A DNA stretch of 61,552 nucleotides from contig NZ_KE386753.1 in NCBI RefSeq assembly GCF_000428485.1, forward strand, positions 7,824 through 69,375. Direction: 5' to 3'. The notes below the pieces were generated by a model. The model did no database searches and was not told the origin of the DNA. It saw only the letters and a program-made list of their open reading frames with translations. The translations under genes and the position numbers were made by a program. Origin of the DNA: Epilithonimonas tenax DSM 16811 (GTDB taxonomy: Bacteria; Bacteroidota; Bacteroidia; Flavobacteriales; Weeksellaceae). Below are positions 1 to 9,030 of the stretch, one piece after another (position 1 is the stretch's first letter; each line of letters opens with the position of its first letter).

Positions 1-162
1 CTTTAGGGTTGGGGTAAAGAAAATCAATCTGAAATTATTTCTATGGTATTTTAAAAGTGTATCTAGCAATGACCTCAAAATTCATCGCAATTATTTCCCC
101 AACCCTAAAGGGAGTAATTTCGATGAAATTTCAGCTTGATTTTCCTCCCTTTAGGGTTGGGG
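1..162. repeat. Inverted-repeat element (18-bp arms) plus a lone half copy
   Basis: Perfect 18-bp inverted arms lie at 97-114 (CCCCAACCCTAAAGGGAG) and 145-162, with a 30-nt AT-rich spacer. A lone right-arm fragment sits at 1-15, so the window starts inside another copy. The same arms recur at 48540-48604 and 54666-54718. The transcript would fold as a stable hairpin. It lies just upstream of the DUF72 gene. It could be a terminator-like element or a small mobile palindrome; the identical arms with different spacers favour a dispersed repeat family. Confidence 0.8.
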
Positions 163-275
163 TAAAAAAATCACTCCAACGTTATATTAGATAACTTTAA
201 AATATTCAACTCTTTTTCTCTAACTTTAGAGCTCTAAACTAACATCTCGTTTCTAACCTCTAACTTCTAATTAAA

Positions 276-1163
276 ATGAAATTCGGACAAGTTGCAGATC
301 CTTCGCAGATAGATTTTACTTTACCAAAAGACCATCCTCAAACCCAATTCATCCTCGAACAGAATAAAAAAGGATTGGAAAATATCTCCATAGGTTGTGC
401 AAAGTGGAACAAGACCGACCTCAAAGGCTTTTATCCGAAAGGAACCAAAGATGAGCTGACCTATTACGCAACGCAATTTAATTCGATCGAGCTGAATGCC
501 ACTTTTTACGGGATGCCAACAGCCGATCAAGTTACGACTTGGAAGGAGAAAACACCTAAATATTTCAAATTCTTTCCGAAGATCACCAACACCGTTTCCC
601 ACTTCCGAAGATTGCTGAATATTACTGATGTGGTGACCCAATTTGCATCAGCTGTTCTTAACTTTGATGAGAAATTGGGCATGGTTTTCCTGCAGCTTCA
701 CGATAACTTCAAGCCGAAAGATTATGAACGACTGGAGCAGTTTGTAAAAGACTGGCCAAAAGAAGTTCCCTTAGCCATTGAACTCAGAAATACCGAATGG
801 TTCACAGACGAAGAAGTTTTCAACACGGTTTGTGAATTGTTTGAAATGAATAACATTACCAATATCATCGTGGATACAGCCGGTAGACGCGATATGCTTC
901 ATATGCGGTTGACGACCTCCAGTGCTTTCATCCGTTATGTTGGTGCCAATGCCGACAGCGATTATCAAAGATTGGAAGATTGGCTTCAAAGGTTGACCAA
1001 ATGGAAAAAAGAGGGTCTTCAGAATTTGTATTTCTTTGTTCATCAAAATATCGAAAAAGCTTCACCACTTTTGTCTTCACATCTCATTCAAAAAATGAAT
1101 GAAGACTGGAAGACAGATATTCACACTCCTGTAATGGCAGATGGTCAGCCGACTTTGTTTTAA
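276..1163 (+). CDS. DUF72 (YecE-like) family protein
   Basis: This 295-residue protein matches the DUF72 family, a TIM-barrel-like family of unknown biochemical function. Family signatures seen are the early SIGCAKWNK segment, where the family has a G-x-x-x-W core, then YATQFNSIELNATFYGMP and FKFFPKITNTVSH, followed by a late VDTAGRRDMLHMRLT strand. The length is normal. There is no signal peptide or membrane segment, so it should be cytoplasmic. The start at 276 follows an AT-rich leader, and no earlier in-frame start fits the family. It is followed by its own terminator and looks monocistronic. Confidence 0.9.
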   Translation: MKFGQVADPSQIDFTLPKDHPQTQFILEQNKKGLENISIGCAKWNKTDLKGFYPKGTKDELTYYATQFNSIELNATFYGMPTADQVTTWKEKTPKYFKFFPKITNTVSHFRRLLNITDVVTQFASAVLNFDEKLGMVFLQLHDNFKPKDYERLEQFVKDWPKEVPLAIELRNTEWFTDEEVFNTVCELFEMNNITNIIVDTAGRRDMLHMRLTTSSAFIRYVGANADSDYQRLEDWLQRLTKWKKEGLQNLYFFVHQNIEKASPLLSSHLIQKMNEDWKTDIHTPVMADGQPTLF

Positions 1164-1180
1164 ATGATATTAAAGAAAAT

Positions 1181-1215
1181 AAAAAATTCCCTTCGTGCAG
1201 GGAATTATTTTTTTT
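1181..1215 (+). terminator. Rho-independent terminator of the DUF72 gene
   Basis: The stem AATTCCC (1185-1191) pairs with GGGAATT (1200-1206) around an 8-nt loop. It is followed by a run of T, 18 nt after the stop codon. Confidence 0.8.
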
Positions 1216-1226
1216 CTCCAAAAATT

Positions 1227-1303
1227 CCCCTCCTCTGGAGGGGCGACGAAAATTCAAAGGATTTTTGTCGGGGTGGTTATTGTCACTCTGAGGCTCTCGA
1301 AGA
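1227..1303. repeat. Intergenic repeat cluster (GC-rich hairpin plus CTGAG..CTCGAAG motif)
   Basis: A small hairpin, CCCCTCC-tct-GGAGGGG at 1227-1243, is followed by a second imperfect inverted repeat (CGACGAAAA...TTTTTGTCG). The motif CTCTGAGGCTCTCGAAG follows, and variants of it recur at about 29545, 35816, 37321, 44667, 48270, 56048 and 57333. This looks like repeat-derived DNA. The plus-strand open frame across it has no protein-like features and was left out. Confidence 0.6.
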
Positions 1304-1315
1304 CCATAAAAAAGC

Positions 1316-1612
1316 TTACGCCAAAAACTTCAGCTCTTTATCTTTGAAATTATTTCTTTCCACCAGTTTATTCATCGCTTTCATTGTTTTTTTACGCAGT
1401 TTTGCAAGAATACGGACATTTTTGTCCTCGCTGTAATCAAAAATATTGTCTTCAAACGAAAAGACATCACCTTTTTTGAAACTGATGTTGTTTTCCTTTA
1501 ACTCTTTCAGAAGCATCAGGTTGGTCATCACTTTCAGTGAGGTGCTTTCAGCAGCTTCCATATATTTCAGAGATTTCAGAAGTTCTTTTTTATATTTTTT
1601 CTTAGAATTCAT
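1316..1612 (-). CDS. Small lysine-rich hypothetical protein
   Basis: This 98-residue protein is strongly basic (many Lys) and predicted all-helical: KYMEAAESTSLKVMTNLMLL, then KLRKKTMKAMNKLVERN. I do not recognise a named family. It is convergent with the DUF72 gene and divergent from glyA. The start ATG at 1612 follows an A/T-rich leader without a Shine-Dalgarno. There is no signal peptide, so it is probably cytoplasmic. The 3' end lies against the repeat cluster at 1227-1303, so the last residues may have been altered by that repeat. Confidence 0.6.
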   Translation of the reverse strand: MNSKKKYKKELLKSLKYMEAAESTSLKVMTNLMLLKELKENNISFKKGDVFSFEDNIFDYSEDKNVRILAKLRKKTMKAMNKLVERNNFKDKELKFLA

Positions 1613-1834
1613 AATTTTTTTATTAAGAGTTTGTAAACTTAGTCATAATATTTTTACTTTCAGAATAACTTTTTTAAGTATAGCGCTTTGTTGCGTTTGA
1701 AGTTGATGCTGAGCCTTTGTTCGTATCTTCAGGAGCCTTAATACAGAGGTATGGAAATCATCTTGCTGGACTTCGTGATCATATGAATCGTTTTAGTTTA
1801 GATTTAAAGTTATAAAAATATCTTCAGAATTTCT

Positions 1835-1842
1835 TATTTTTG
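1835..1842 (+). promoter_or_regulatory. Probable -7 element for glyA
   Basis: TATTTTTG matches the Bacteroidota -7 consensus TAnnTTTG, 17 nt before the glyA ATG. No TTG -33 element is visible at the usual 17-23 nt spacing, so only half of the promoter is supported. Confidence 0.5.
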
Positions 1843-1859
1843 ACAAAAATAAATCTAAA

Positions 1860-3128
1860 ATGCAAGACCCAATCTTTGACCTCATTGAAAAAGAAAGAGA
1901 AAGACAAACCCACGGAATCGAATTGATCGCTTCGGAAAATTTTGTTTCCGAAAATGTGATGAAGGCGATGGGAAGTGTACTGACCAACAAATATGCAGAA
2001 GGCTACCCAGGCAGACGTTATTACGGCGGTTGCGAAGTGGTGGATCAGGTAGAGCAATTGGCGATCGACAGAGCAAAAGAGCTTTTCGGGGTGGAGTATG
2101 TGAATGTACAGCCACATTCCGGATCTCAGGCCAATGCGGCAATCTACCTTTCGATCCTGAAACCTGGCGATAAGGTGATGGGGATGGATCTTTCTATGGG
2201 AGGTCATCTCACGCACGGTTCTGCGGTTAATTTCTCCGGAATTCAGTACGAAGTTTGTTCTTACGGTGTTCAAAGAGAAACAGGTTTGATCGATTATGAT
2301 CAGATGAGGGAAGTGGCTTTGAGAGAAAGACCGAAAATGTTGATCGCTGGATTTTCAGCTTATTCCAGAGATTTGGATTATGAAAAATTCCGTGAAGTGG
2401 CAGATGAGATTGGCGCTACACTTTGGGCAGATATTGCACACCCGGCTGGTTTGGTGGCCAAGGGCTTATTGAATGACCCATTTGCGCATTGCCACGTGGT
2501 GACGACTACGACGCACAAGACATTGAGAGGGCCAAGAGGTGGAATGATTATGCTGGGCAAAGATTTTGAAAATACATACGGACACAAAACACCGAAAGGC
2601 GAAACGAAACTGATGAGTGCCGTTCTTGATAGTGCTGTTTTTCCCGGCATTCAGGGTGGACCTTTGGAGCACGTGATTGGTGCAAAGGCAGTGGCATTTG
2701 CTGAAGCTATTGATTCTAAATTCGAAGTGTATGCTAAGCAAGTGAAGGCTAATGCTCAGGCTTTATCAAAATCTATGGTGGACAATGGCTTCGAGATCGT
2801 AAGTGGCGGAACTGATAATCACCTGATGCTGATCGACCTTCGCAATAAGAATGTAAACGGAAAAGAGACCGAAAAAGCCTTGGTGAAAGCCGATATTACT
2901 TGTAACAAAAATATGGTTCCTTTTGATGACAAGTCACCTTTTACCACTTCTGGTATCAGATTAGGAACTGCAGCAATTACAACCAGAGGTCTGAAAGAAA
3001 ATGATATGGAAACCATTGCAGGCTTGATCTCAGAAGTAGTGGATCATATTGCCAATGAAGAAGTTCTGACGTCTGTGAAAAAGAAAGTAAACGAGTTGAT
3101 GGAGGGTCACGCACTTTTCAACTATTAA
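1860..3128 (+). CDS. glyA: Serine hydroxymethyltransferase
   Basis: This PLP enzyme interconverts serine plus tetrahydrofolate with glycine plus 5,10-methylene-THF, feeding one-carbon units to purine, thymidylate and methionine synthesis. The 422 residues cover the whole family. Landmarks are the N-terminal [19 protein letters not shown], the substrate-loop [13 protein letters not shown], and the PLP motif [15 protein letters not shown] with Schiff-base Lys about residue 220, then [12 protein letters not shown] and the C-terminal [15 protein letters not shown]. The start agrees with family length, and a TATTTTTG -7 element lies 17 nt upstream. It is monocistronic, ending in a hairpin terminator before recX. 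Cytoplasmic. Confidence 0.97.
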   Translation: MQDPIFDLIEKERERQTHGIELIASENFVSENVMKAMGSVLTNKYAEGYPGRRYYGGCEVVDQVEQLAIDRAKELFGVEYVNVQPHSGSQANAAIYLSILKPGDKVMGMDLSMGGHLTHGSAVNFSGIQYEVCSYGVQRETGLIDYDQMREVALRERPKMLIAGFSAYSRDLDYEKFREVADEIGATLWADIAHPAGLVAKGLLNDPFAHCHVVTTTTHKTLRGPRGGMIMLGKDFENTYGHKTPKGETKLMSAVLDSAVFPGIQGGPLEHVIGAKAVAFAEAIDSKFEVYAKQVKANAQALSKSMVDNGFEIVSGGTDNHLMLIDLRNKNVNGKETEKALVKADITCNKNMVPFDDKSPFTTSGIRLGTAAITTRGLKENDMETIAGLISEVVDHIANEEVLTSVKKKVNELMEGHALFNY

Positions 3129-3150
3129 ATTATAATAAAAAAATGACAAT

Positions 3151-3186
3151 AAAAGAATGGACAATTTCGTTCATTCTTTTTTGTTT
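3151..3186 (+). terminator. Rho-independent terminator after glyA
   Basis: The 9-bp stem AAAAGAATG (3151-3159) pairs with CATTCTTTT (3172-3180) around a 12-nt loop and is followed by T-rich sequence. It ends just before the recX start at 3195. Confidence 0.75.
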
Positions 3187-3194
3187 GAAATCAG

Positions 3195-3671
3195 ATGGAA
3201 AAAAAGTCCTATACTTTTGAGGAGATCCTGCAGAAAATGGTCAACTACTGCGTTTATCAGGATCGTTGTCATGCCGAGGTGGAGCAGAAGATGAGAGATT
3301 TCTTATTGATTCCGGAAGCTAAGGACGAGATTTTTCTTTATCTGATGAAGGAGAATTACCTCAATGAGGAACGTTTTACCCGAAGTTACATCCGTGGAAA
3401 ATTTTACATCAAGCACTGGGGAAGGACTAAGATCAAGATGAATCTGAAGCAAAAAGGGATCAATGAAAAGCTGATTTCTAATTCTATGGATGAAATTGAT
3501 GATTCAGATTATGAAAAAACAGTTATGAAGCTTTACGAAAATTATTTTTCTGCACAAAAAGGGCTTCAGGATTATCAGAAGAAGAGCAAAACAATTAAAC
3601 ACTTATTGTCCAAAGGCTATGAATATGAGGTGATTTTGGATCAAATAGAGAGACAGGATTCCGAAAGTTAA
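3195..3671 (+). CDS. recX: RecX family regulatory protein
   Basis: RecX proteins bind RecA filaments and modulate their extension. The 158 residues show the three-helix repeats of the family. The first repeat contains YCVYQDRCHAEVEQKM, the second LKENYLNEERFTRSYIRGK followed by HWGRTKIKMNLKQKGIN, and the third ends in KTIKHLLSKGYEYEVILDQI. Length is typical for Bacteroidota. recA is not in the window. The gene follows the glyA terminator by only about 10 nt and precedes the polysaccharide locus, from which it is separated by a candidate promoter. Cytoplasmic. Confidence 0.9.
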   Translation: MEKKSYTFEEILQKMVNYCVYQDRCHAEVEQKMRDFLLIPEAKDEIFLYLMKENYLNEERFTRSYIRGKFYIKHWGRTKIKMNLKQKGINEKLISNSMDEIDDSDYEKTVMKLYENYFSAQKGLQDYQKKSKTIKHLLSKGYEYEVILDQIERQDSES

Positions 3672-3712
3672 TATAATTTAATATTACAAATAACATATCA
3701 AAAAGAAAATAT

Positions 3713-3745
3713 TTTGTTAAAATAGATAAATAATTCTTAATTTCG
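3713..3745 (+). promoter_or_regulatory. Candidate promoter of the polysaccharide locus
   Basis: TTTG is followed after 21 nt by TAATTTCG. That is the Bacteroidota layout TTG-N17-23-TAnnTTTG with one mismatch in the -7 box. It ends 24 nt before the ATG of the first barrel gene. This is a motif match only. Confidence 0.4.
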
Positions 3746-3769
3746 TCCCAAATTAGATCAATACATTTC

Positions 3770-4375
3770 ATGAAAAAAATAAATCTTATATATTTTCTGT
3801 TGTTTTTCGGGTTTGCGAACGCACAGTCTATAAAATATGGTGTGACAGGAAACTTTCATAAGACTTCGGTTGTAGGCATTCACGATCGTTCAAGGGGTAT
3901 ATTTGGCGGAAGTGTTGGTGTATTCGCAGATATCTCACTGGTACCCAATTCGGCATGGCTTTATTTTACGCCACAGCTAGAGTATGCGATGCAGGGTGAG
4001 GCAGCTGAAATTCCAGGTAAAGACCGTCAGAAATTTTATTTTAATTATGTAGGATTGCCATTGTATATCAAGTACTTTTTGAAGAATAACGGCTATAAAG
4101 GTGATCTCTATTTTATGGCAGGACCAAGATTCGAATTTTTAGTATCTGATAAAGTCAGCGGACCACCGTCTCTTACAGTTGCACAGGAAGGCAATCAGAA
4201 AACAATTGGTTATGGTGTATCAGTAGGTGTGGGTGTAAAAGTACAGGACAAACTGGATGTTTTTATCCGGTTTGACAGAGGGTTTTCAAAAATCTATCCA
4301 GATTATACAAAATATACAACATATAACAGGATGTTAGGCATAGGTGTTAACTACTATATCGGCAGCACTAACTAA
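3770..4375 (+). CDS. Outer-membrane beta-barrel protein at the head of the polysaccharide locus
   Basis: The 201-residue protein has an N-terminal signal peptide (MKKINLIYFLLFFGFANAQ, cleavage probably after Ala-Gln near residue 19). Alternating strands of the PorT-like / OMP_b-brl_2 barrel type follow: SVGVFADISLVP, LYFTPQLEYAMQGE, FYFNYVGLPLYIKYFL, LYFMAGPRFEFL, GVSVGVGVKV and a closing strand MLGIGVNYYIG. The predicted location is the outer membrane. It precedes the export lipoprotein by 60 nt and may be part of the secretion apparatus or an unrelated barrel. Its substrate is unknown. Confidence 0.75.
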   Translation: MKKINLIYFLLFFGFANAQSIKYGVTGNFHKTSVVGIHDRSRGIFGGSVGVFADISLVPNSAWLYFTPQLEYAMQGEAAEIPGKDRQKFYFNYVGLPLYIKYFLKNNGYKGDLYFMAGPRFEFLVSDKVSGPPSLTVAQEGNQKTIGYGVSVGVGVKVQDKLDVFIRFDRGFSKIYPDYTKYTTYNRMLGIGVNYYIGSTN

Positions 4376-4416
4376 TATTATATTTATATATTATCTAAAC
4401 TGTAATAGATAATCTT

Positions 4417-4424
4417 TATCTTTG
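4417..4424 (+). promoter_or_regulatory. Possible internal -7 element before the export lipoprotein
   Basis: TATCTTTG fits TAnnTTTG and lies 11 nt upstream of the ATG at 4435. There is no convincing TTG at the standard spacing, so support is partial. Confidence 0.4.
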
Positions 4425-4434
4425 CAGGATTCCA

Positions 4435-5214
4435 ATGAAAAAATCATTATTTTTTTTGCTCTTAATGCTTTTAGCTTTTTCTTGCAAGCCAAAAGAAAAC
4501 TTTGTTTACATGGGCAATAATAACTTCGAGCAAGAAGTTTCTCAGGCACGCTACGAAGGTCTCCGCATACAGGAAGGAGACGTTTTGGAGGTGACTGTGA
4601 CAGCTTTAGATGACCTAGCTATCAAGCCTTTCAATAGAACAACCATGCCGCAAACTGGAGAGCAAACCGGAAATGCTTTGCAGTTAGGTGATAATCAGTA
4701 TCAAGTTAATTCTGACGGATATGTTTCTTTCCCTGTATTGGGAAATGTTTATTGTAAAGGAATGACCAAACAACAGCTTGTGGTTGAATTCGAAACCAGA
4801 CTGAAGCAATATCTGACAGATCCGCTAGTCACTATAAGACTTGTGAATTTCAGTGTCAGTATTTTAGGTGACGTCAGGACTCCGGGACAAAAAACAAGTT
4901 TTACAGAACGTTTAAATGTTTTACAAGCACTTGCTTTAGGTGGCGACATGAATGATTCTGCCAACCGTACAAAAGTAAAATTGATACGTTATTCCGAAGA
5001 GTCGGGTAAAGACATTGTCTATTCTCTTGATGTTTCTGAAGCATCTATCGTCAATTCACCATATTATTATCTGCAGCAAAATGATATTCTGTATGTAGAA
5101 GCCGACCGCAATAAACAAATTGGCGCAAATGCAAATCCGAATCGTGCGATAATATTGCAGATTTTTGCAGTGGTTTTATCCTTGACTACAATTATAATAG
5201 CAATATCCAAATAA
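4435..5214 (+). CDS. Wza-like polysaccharide export lipoprotein
   Basis: This protein should form, or help form, the outer-membrane channel for exopolysaccharide export. It is 259 residues long. A lipoprotein signal ends in AFSC with lipidated Cys17. A Poly_export domain (IQEGDVLEVTVTALDDLA ... YQVNSDGYVSFPVLGNVYCKGM) and a SLBB-type segment (VSILGDVRTPGQ ... NVLQALALGGDMN) follow. A hydrophobic C-terminal helix (AIILQIFAVVLSLTTIIIAI) is usual in Bacteroidota members. It lies 5 nt before the Wzc-like kinase, its normal partner. Confidence 0.92.
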   Translation: MKKSLFFLLLMLLAFSCKPKENFVYMGNNNFEQEVSQARYEGLRIQEGDVLEVTVTALDDLAIKPFNRTTMPQTGEQTGNALQLGDNQYQVNSDGYVSFPVLGNVYCKGMTKQQLVVEFETRLKQYLTDPLVTIRLVNFSVSILGDVRTPGQKTSFTERLNVLQALALGGDMNDSANRTKVKLIRYSEESGKDIVYSLDVSEASIVNSPYYYLQQNDILYVEADRNKQIGANANPNRAIILQIFAVVLSLTTIIIAISK

Positions 5215-5219
5215 TTAAT

Positions 5220-7553
5220 ATGGAGTTAATGGATGGCCAATCGGCTGTAAAGAAGAACAAAATTAATATCAAAAAAGAAGTTTTAAAGTTTCTGCGTTAT
5301 TGGTATTGGATCGTTCTTAGTATCATACTGTTTTTTTTTGGTGCTAAAATTTATCTTCGGTATGTCACACCTCAGTACCTTTCCAAAACAACATTACAGT
5401 TTCCACAGTCCAATACGAAAGGTAATGCAGCACTGAGTGATTTGCAGACTTTAGGAAATGGACTTTCAGAAGACAGTGAACTTCAAGGAGAGACTACCGC
5501 AATTTTAGCAAAACCGAATCTTGCGAAAGTAGTTGGTAAGCTAAATCTGAATGTTAGTTTTTTTACCGTGGGAGCAATCAAAGAAATCGAGCTTTACACC
5601 TCATCACCGGTACAGGGAAAAATTATTTCTATCTCAGATCCTAAGTTTTCTGCAGTTTCGTATTTAATTACGCCGGTAGGCAATAATTCATATAAGCTAT
5701 CAGAAGGTCCACTTCTGAAAGGTAAAAACACATTTTCATTTGGCGAGTTTGCGGCATTACCTTTTGGTAAAGTAGTTATAAATATCAAGCCAGGTAGAAA
5801 AAATTTTAAAACCGTTAAAGTTGTGTTTAAAAGCACAAAAAACATTGTTTCTTCTTTAGAAAAAGCTGTGTCAGTTGTGTTACCTGCTAATAAAGGTTTG
5901 TTGATGGAATTGAGTTTGACAGGTGCTATTCCAGGTAAATCGGAGGATATTTTGAACAGTATTACGGAGCAGTATAATACGGAAGGTGTAAAAGATCGTA
6001 GTTTAGAAGCACAGAATACACAGGATTTCATCAATGGAAGATTGGAAATTATATCAAGAGATCTTGGAGGTATAGAAAATGAAAAAGAGAATTTCAAAAG
6101 AAATAATGAAATTACAGATCTTGATGCACAGGCCAGTATGGCACTTACCAATTCCAATGATAATACCAAGCAGTACGTTTTGTATGCCACACAGTTGGAT
6201 TTGGTTAATTCTATTTATAATGCCAGTGGCTCAGAACAGCTTTTACCAACTAATCTAGGACTTTCTAATGCAACGGAAGGGTACATTGCCAAATACAATG
6301 ATATGTTGCTCACTAGGAATAAGACTTTAAAGCAAGCAACAAATAAAAACCCTTCAATTATTCAGTTGAACAGGGAGATTGCCGAGATCAGAGGCTTGAT
6401 AAGAGAGAACTTGTTAGAGTCCAAATCGACCTTGCAAATCCAGATTGCACAGCTAAAAGGTCAGCTAAATGCTGATCGTACAAGGATTTATAATTATCCT
6501 ACACAAGAAAAAATATTCCGTGGTATAGAGCGTCAGCAGACTCTGAAGGAACAGCTGTATTTGTATCTTTTACAAAAAAGAGAAGAAAATGCTATTACAT
6601 TGGCTGTTACTGCGCCAAAGGCAAAGATCCTGAATCCCGCCTACACCATTGGTATCGTAGAGCCTAATAAGCAGCAGATTATGATGGGTGCATTATTGGC
6701 CGGTTTACTTTTACCTTTGATAGTCTTATATATCAAATATGCGTCAGATAACAAAGTTCATACAAAAGATGAATTACAATCGTATATACCCAACGCTGCG
6801 GTCATTGCAGAGATTCCTGCTAAACAGGATGGTGGTTTGGTCTTGCTGACTCAGAACGATTTTACTGTGTTTGCAGAATCATTTAGGATACTAACTTCCA
6901 ATCTGAAATTTCTATTACGATCGAAAGAGATAAAGCAGTCCTGTGGAGTGATTCTGGTGACATCTTCTATAAAAGGTGAAGGAAAAACAACTGTTGCAAT
7001 GAATACGGCTTTGACCCTTGCCGGATCCTCAAAGGTTTTGATTATTGGTGCTGATATTAGAAATCCCCAACTGCATCGGTTTGTAAAGGAAAGTGAAAAA
7101 GGTCTCACAGATTATTTAATATCAGAAGATGAGGCTCCTGATTCTTACATCGTGCCTTCTACGCTTCATCCTAATCTGGATATTTTGTTTAGCGGTGCTA
7201 TTGCACCTAATCCAAATGATTTGCTGGATATGAAAAAGTTCGACACGATGATTCATCAACTTAAGGATCATTATCAATATATTATTTTAGATTCTGCTCC
7301 TGTAATGCTTGTGAGTGATACCCTTCATCTTATGCCACATGCAGATGTGATTCTTTACATTGTGAAAGCTGGTTATACTGGTCATCAGATGCTTGGTTTT
7401 GCAGATGAATTTCAAAAGACTCACGATATCAAAAATATTTCTTTTGTACTCAATAACGTTATGCCAGAAGATAGCCGATATGGTAGCAGGTATGGCTACT
7501 ACTCACCAGCCAGAACAGAAACGAAATTGGCAAAACTTTTTAAAAGAAAATAA
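5220..7553 (+). CDS. Wzc-like polysaccharide co-polymerase / tyrosine autokinase
   Basis: This inner-membrane protein controls chain length and export through cycles of tyrosine autophosphorylation. Of 777 residues, helix 1 (about 28-48) and helix 2 (about 485-505) bracket a periplasmic Wzz-type region with coiled-coil stretches, including VEPNKQ before helix 2. The cytoplasmic BY-kinase has Walker A GEGKTT at 586-591, Walker A' ending at Asp612 (IIGADIRNP) and Walker B ending at Asp691 (YIILDSAP). The C-terminal Tyr cluster (Tyr754, 758, 760, 761) is the expected autophosphorylation site. No cognate phosphatase is encoded nearby. Its end overlaps the flippase start by one base. Confidence 0.95.
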   Translation: MELMDGQSAVKKNKINIKKEVLKFLRYWYWIVLSIILFFFGAKIYLRYVTPQYLSKTTLQFPQSNTKGNAALSDLQTLGNGLSEDSELQGETTAILAKPNLAKVVGKLNLNVSFFTVGAIKEIELYTSSPVQGKIISISDPKFSAVSYLITPVGNNSYKLSEGPLLKGKNTFSFGEFAALPFGKVVINIKPGRKNFKTVKVVFKSTKNIVSSLEKAVSVVLPANKGLLMELSLTGAIPGKSEDILNSITEQYNTEGVKDRSLEAQNTQDFINGRLEIISRDLGGIENEKENFKRNNEITDLDAQASMALTNSNDNTKQYVLYATQLDLVNSIYNASGSEQLLPTNLGLSNATEGYIAKYNDMLLTRNKTLKQATNKNPSIIQLNREIAEIRGLIRENLLESKSTLQIQIAQLKGQLNADRTRIYNYPTQEKIFRGIERQQTLKEQLYLYLLQKREENAITLAVTAPKAKILNPAYTIGIVEPNKQQIMMGALLAGLLLPLIVLYIKYASDNKVHTKDELQSYIPNAAVIAEIPAKQDGGLVLLTQNDFTVFAESFRILTSNLKFLLRSKEIKQSCGVILVTSSIKGEGKTTVAMNTALTLAGSSKVLIIGADIRNPQLHRFVKESEKGLTDYLISEDEAPDSYIVPSTLHPNLDILFSGAIAPNPNDLLDMKKFDTMIHQLKDHYQYIILDSAPVMLVSDTLHLMPHADVILYIVKAGYTGHQMLGFADEFQKTHDIKNISFVLNNVMPEDSRYGSRYGYYSPARTETKLAKLFKRK

Positions 7554-9007
7554 TGTCGTTAAAAAAACAGGCATTTTCGGGCATGATCTGGACATTTATA
7601 GAGATGTTCGGAGGACAAATAATTAATTTTTTTGTCAACATTATCCTTGCAAGAAAATTGTTTCCAGAAGATTATGGTCTAATAGGAATGATCTTCATTT
7701 TCATAACAATAAGTAATGTTCTGATGGACTCTGGTATTTCAACTTCTATCTTACGAAGTAAGAATGTTGATGAAGAAGATTATGCCACACTCTTTGTTTC
7801 TAATGTTACAATAAGTATTATTATTTATGTAATTATTTTTTCTTTTGCTCCGTATATCGCTAAGTTCTACAACAAGGAAATTTTAAGTGCTTTAATACGA
7901 GTATATGGTTTGAACATTATAATACAGTCATTTGTTATAGTGCAATCGATATATTTACTGAAGAATTTAAAGTTTAAGAAGCAGACTTTAATGAAGTTAC
8001 CTTCTATAATTATTAGTTCATGTGTAGCGATTTATATGGCATATCATGGATATGGAGTATGGAGTCTGGTTTGGATGTATTTATTGCAGAATTTTTGTTG
8101 GGCATTATTTCATTGGGTTTTTGGAAATTGGAATCCTAAATTAGGTTTTAACTATGAAATTTTTAAAAAGCACTTCTCTTATGGTAATAAATTGGTCGTA
8201 GTAGAATTGCTTAACAGCTCTACAGCAAATATTTATCAGATTGTCTTGGGGAAATTTTTTAATTCAGGTTTGGTAGGAAACTACACGCAAGCGATAACCT
8301 TACGGCAAATACCAGTCTCTAACATTTATGGTGCTATTATGAAGGTTTTGTTTCCAATCTTCTCTAAGATACAAGGGAATAAAAAATCTTTCAACCATTA
8401 TTTTTTATTTTGTCAAGAAGTTTTGTTGCTAATTTTGGTCCCAATATTTATTTTTATGGGTTTTTATTCAAAAGAAATACTTATTTTATTATTTTCAAAA
8501 AAGTGGGAAAATGCAAGTTTTTTCTTAACGGCGGCATGTATCGCTGGTTTATTTGGGTCAATTACAAATTACAATATAAGTATTCTCAAAATAGTTGTCG
8601 ATTCTTCAAAGATTTTGAAATTCGAAATGATAAATAAAATTCAGTTATTTTTCTTTATAGTACTTTCTCTTTTTATTAGTCGAGATGCTAATTTGCTTGT
8701 GTCTACATTACCGCTTTGTGCTTTGATCAGCTTTTTGTTTAGTAATATTATGATTAATAGGGCATTGGATGTCAATTTTTTCAAAATGGTTTTTAGTATA
8801 TTTCTTTACATTACATTTGCGTTAGTAGGAGTTTTGGGAGCGAAGTATATCTATTATTTATCGGGTGATAGTAATCTTCCGCTTTTTTATCAAGTATCAT
8901 CTAGTGCTATATTAGCATTTGCTATATTTATTATTTTCGTGAGAATATTCAGGAAAAAGATTCTTATTGAATTTTTTGATTTAGTAAAGGGAAATTTTAA
9001 ATTCTAG
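7553..9007 (+). CDS. Wzx-like polysaccharide flippase
   Basis: The 484-residue, highly hydrophobic protein has about 12-14 transmembrane segments and the N-terminal signature of the polysaccharide transporter (PST/MOP) superfamily: GMIWTFIEMFGGQIINFFVNIILARKL, then PEDYGLIGM. It should flip lipid-linked repeat units across the inner membrane. The ATG overlaps the kinase stop by one base (TAATG), which suggests translational coupling. Its base composition is noticeably more AT-rich than the kinase, common for flippases and also compatible with separate acquisition. Confidence 0.92.
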   Translation: MSLKKQAFSGMIWTFIEMFGGQIINFFVNIILARKLFPEDYGLIGMIFIFITISNVLMDSGISTSILRSKNVDEEDYATLFVSNVTISIIIYVIIFSFAPYIAKFYNKEILSALIRVYGLNIIIQSFVIVQSIYLLKNLKFKKQTLMKLPSIIISSCVAIYMAYHGYGVWSLVWMYLLQNFCWALFHWVFGNWNPKLGFNYEIFKKHFSYGNKLVVVELLNSSTANIYQIVLGKFFNSGLVGNYTQAITLRQIPVSNIYGAIMKVLFPIFSKIQGNKKSFNHYFLFCQEVLLLILVPIFIFMGFYSKEILILLFSKKWENASFFLTAACIAGLFGSITNYNISILKIVVDSSKILKFEMINKIQLFFFIVLSLFISRDANLLVSTLPLCALISFLFSNIMINRALDVNFFKMVFSIFLYITFALVGVLGAKYIYYLSGDSNLPLFYQVSSSAILAFAIFIIFVRIFRKKILIEFFDLVKGNFKF

Positions 9008-9030
9008 TATATAAGAAAAAATATTCCAAA

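Noticed and set aside
1164-1436. Plus-strand 90-codon frame after the DUF72 gene
   Set aside because: It runs through a terminator and repeat DNA and overlaps a convergent hypothetical gene.
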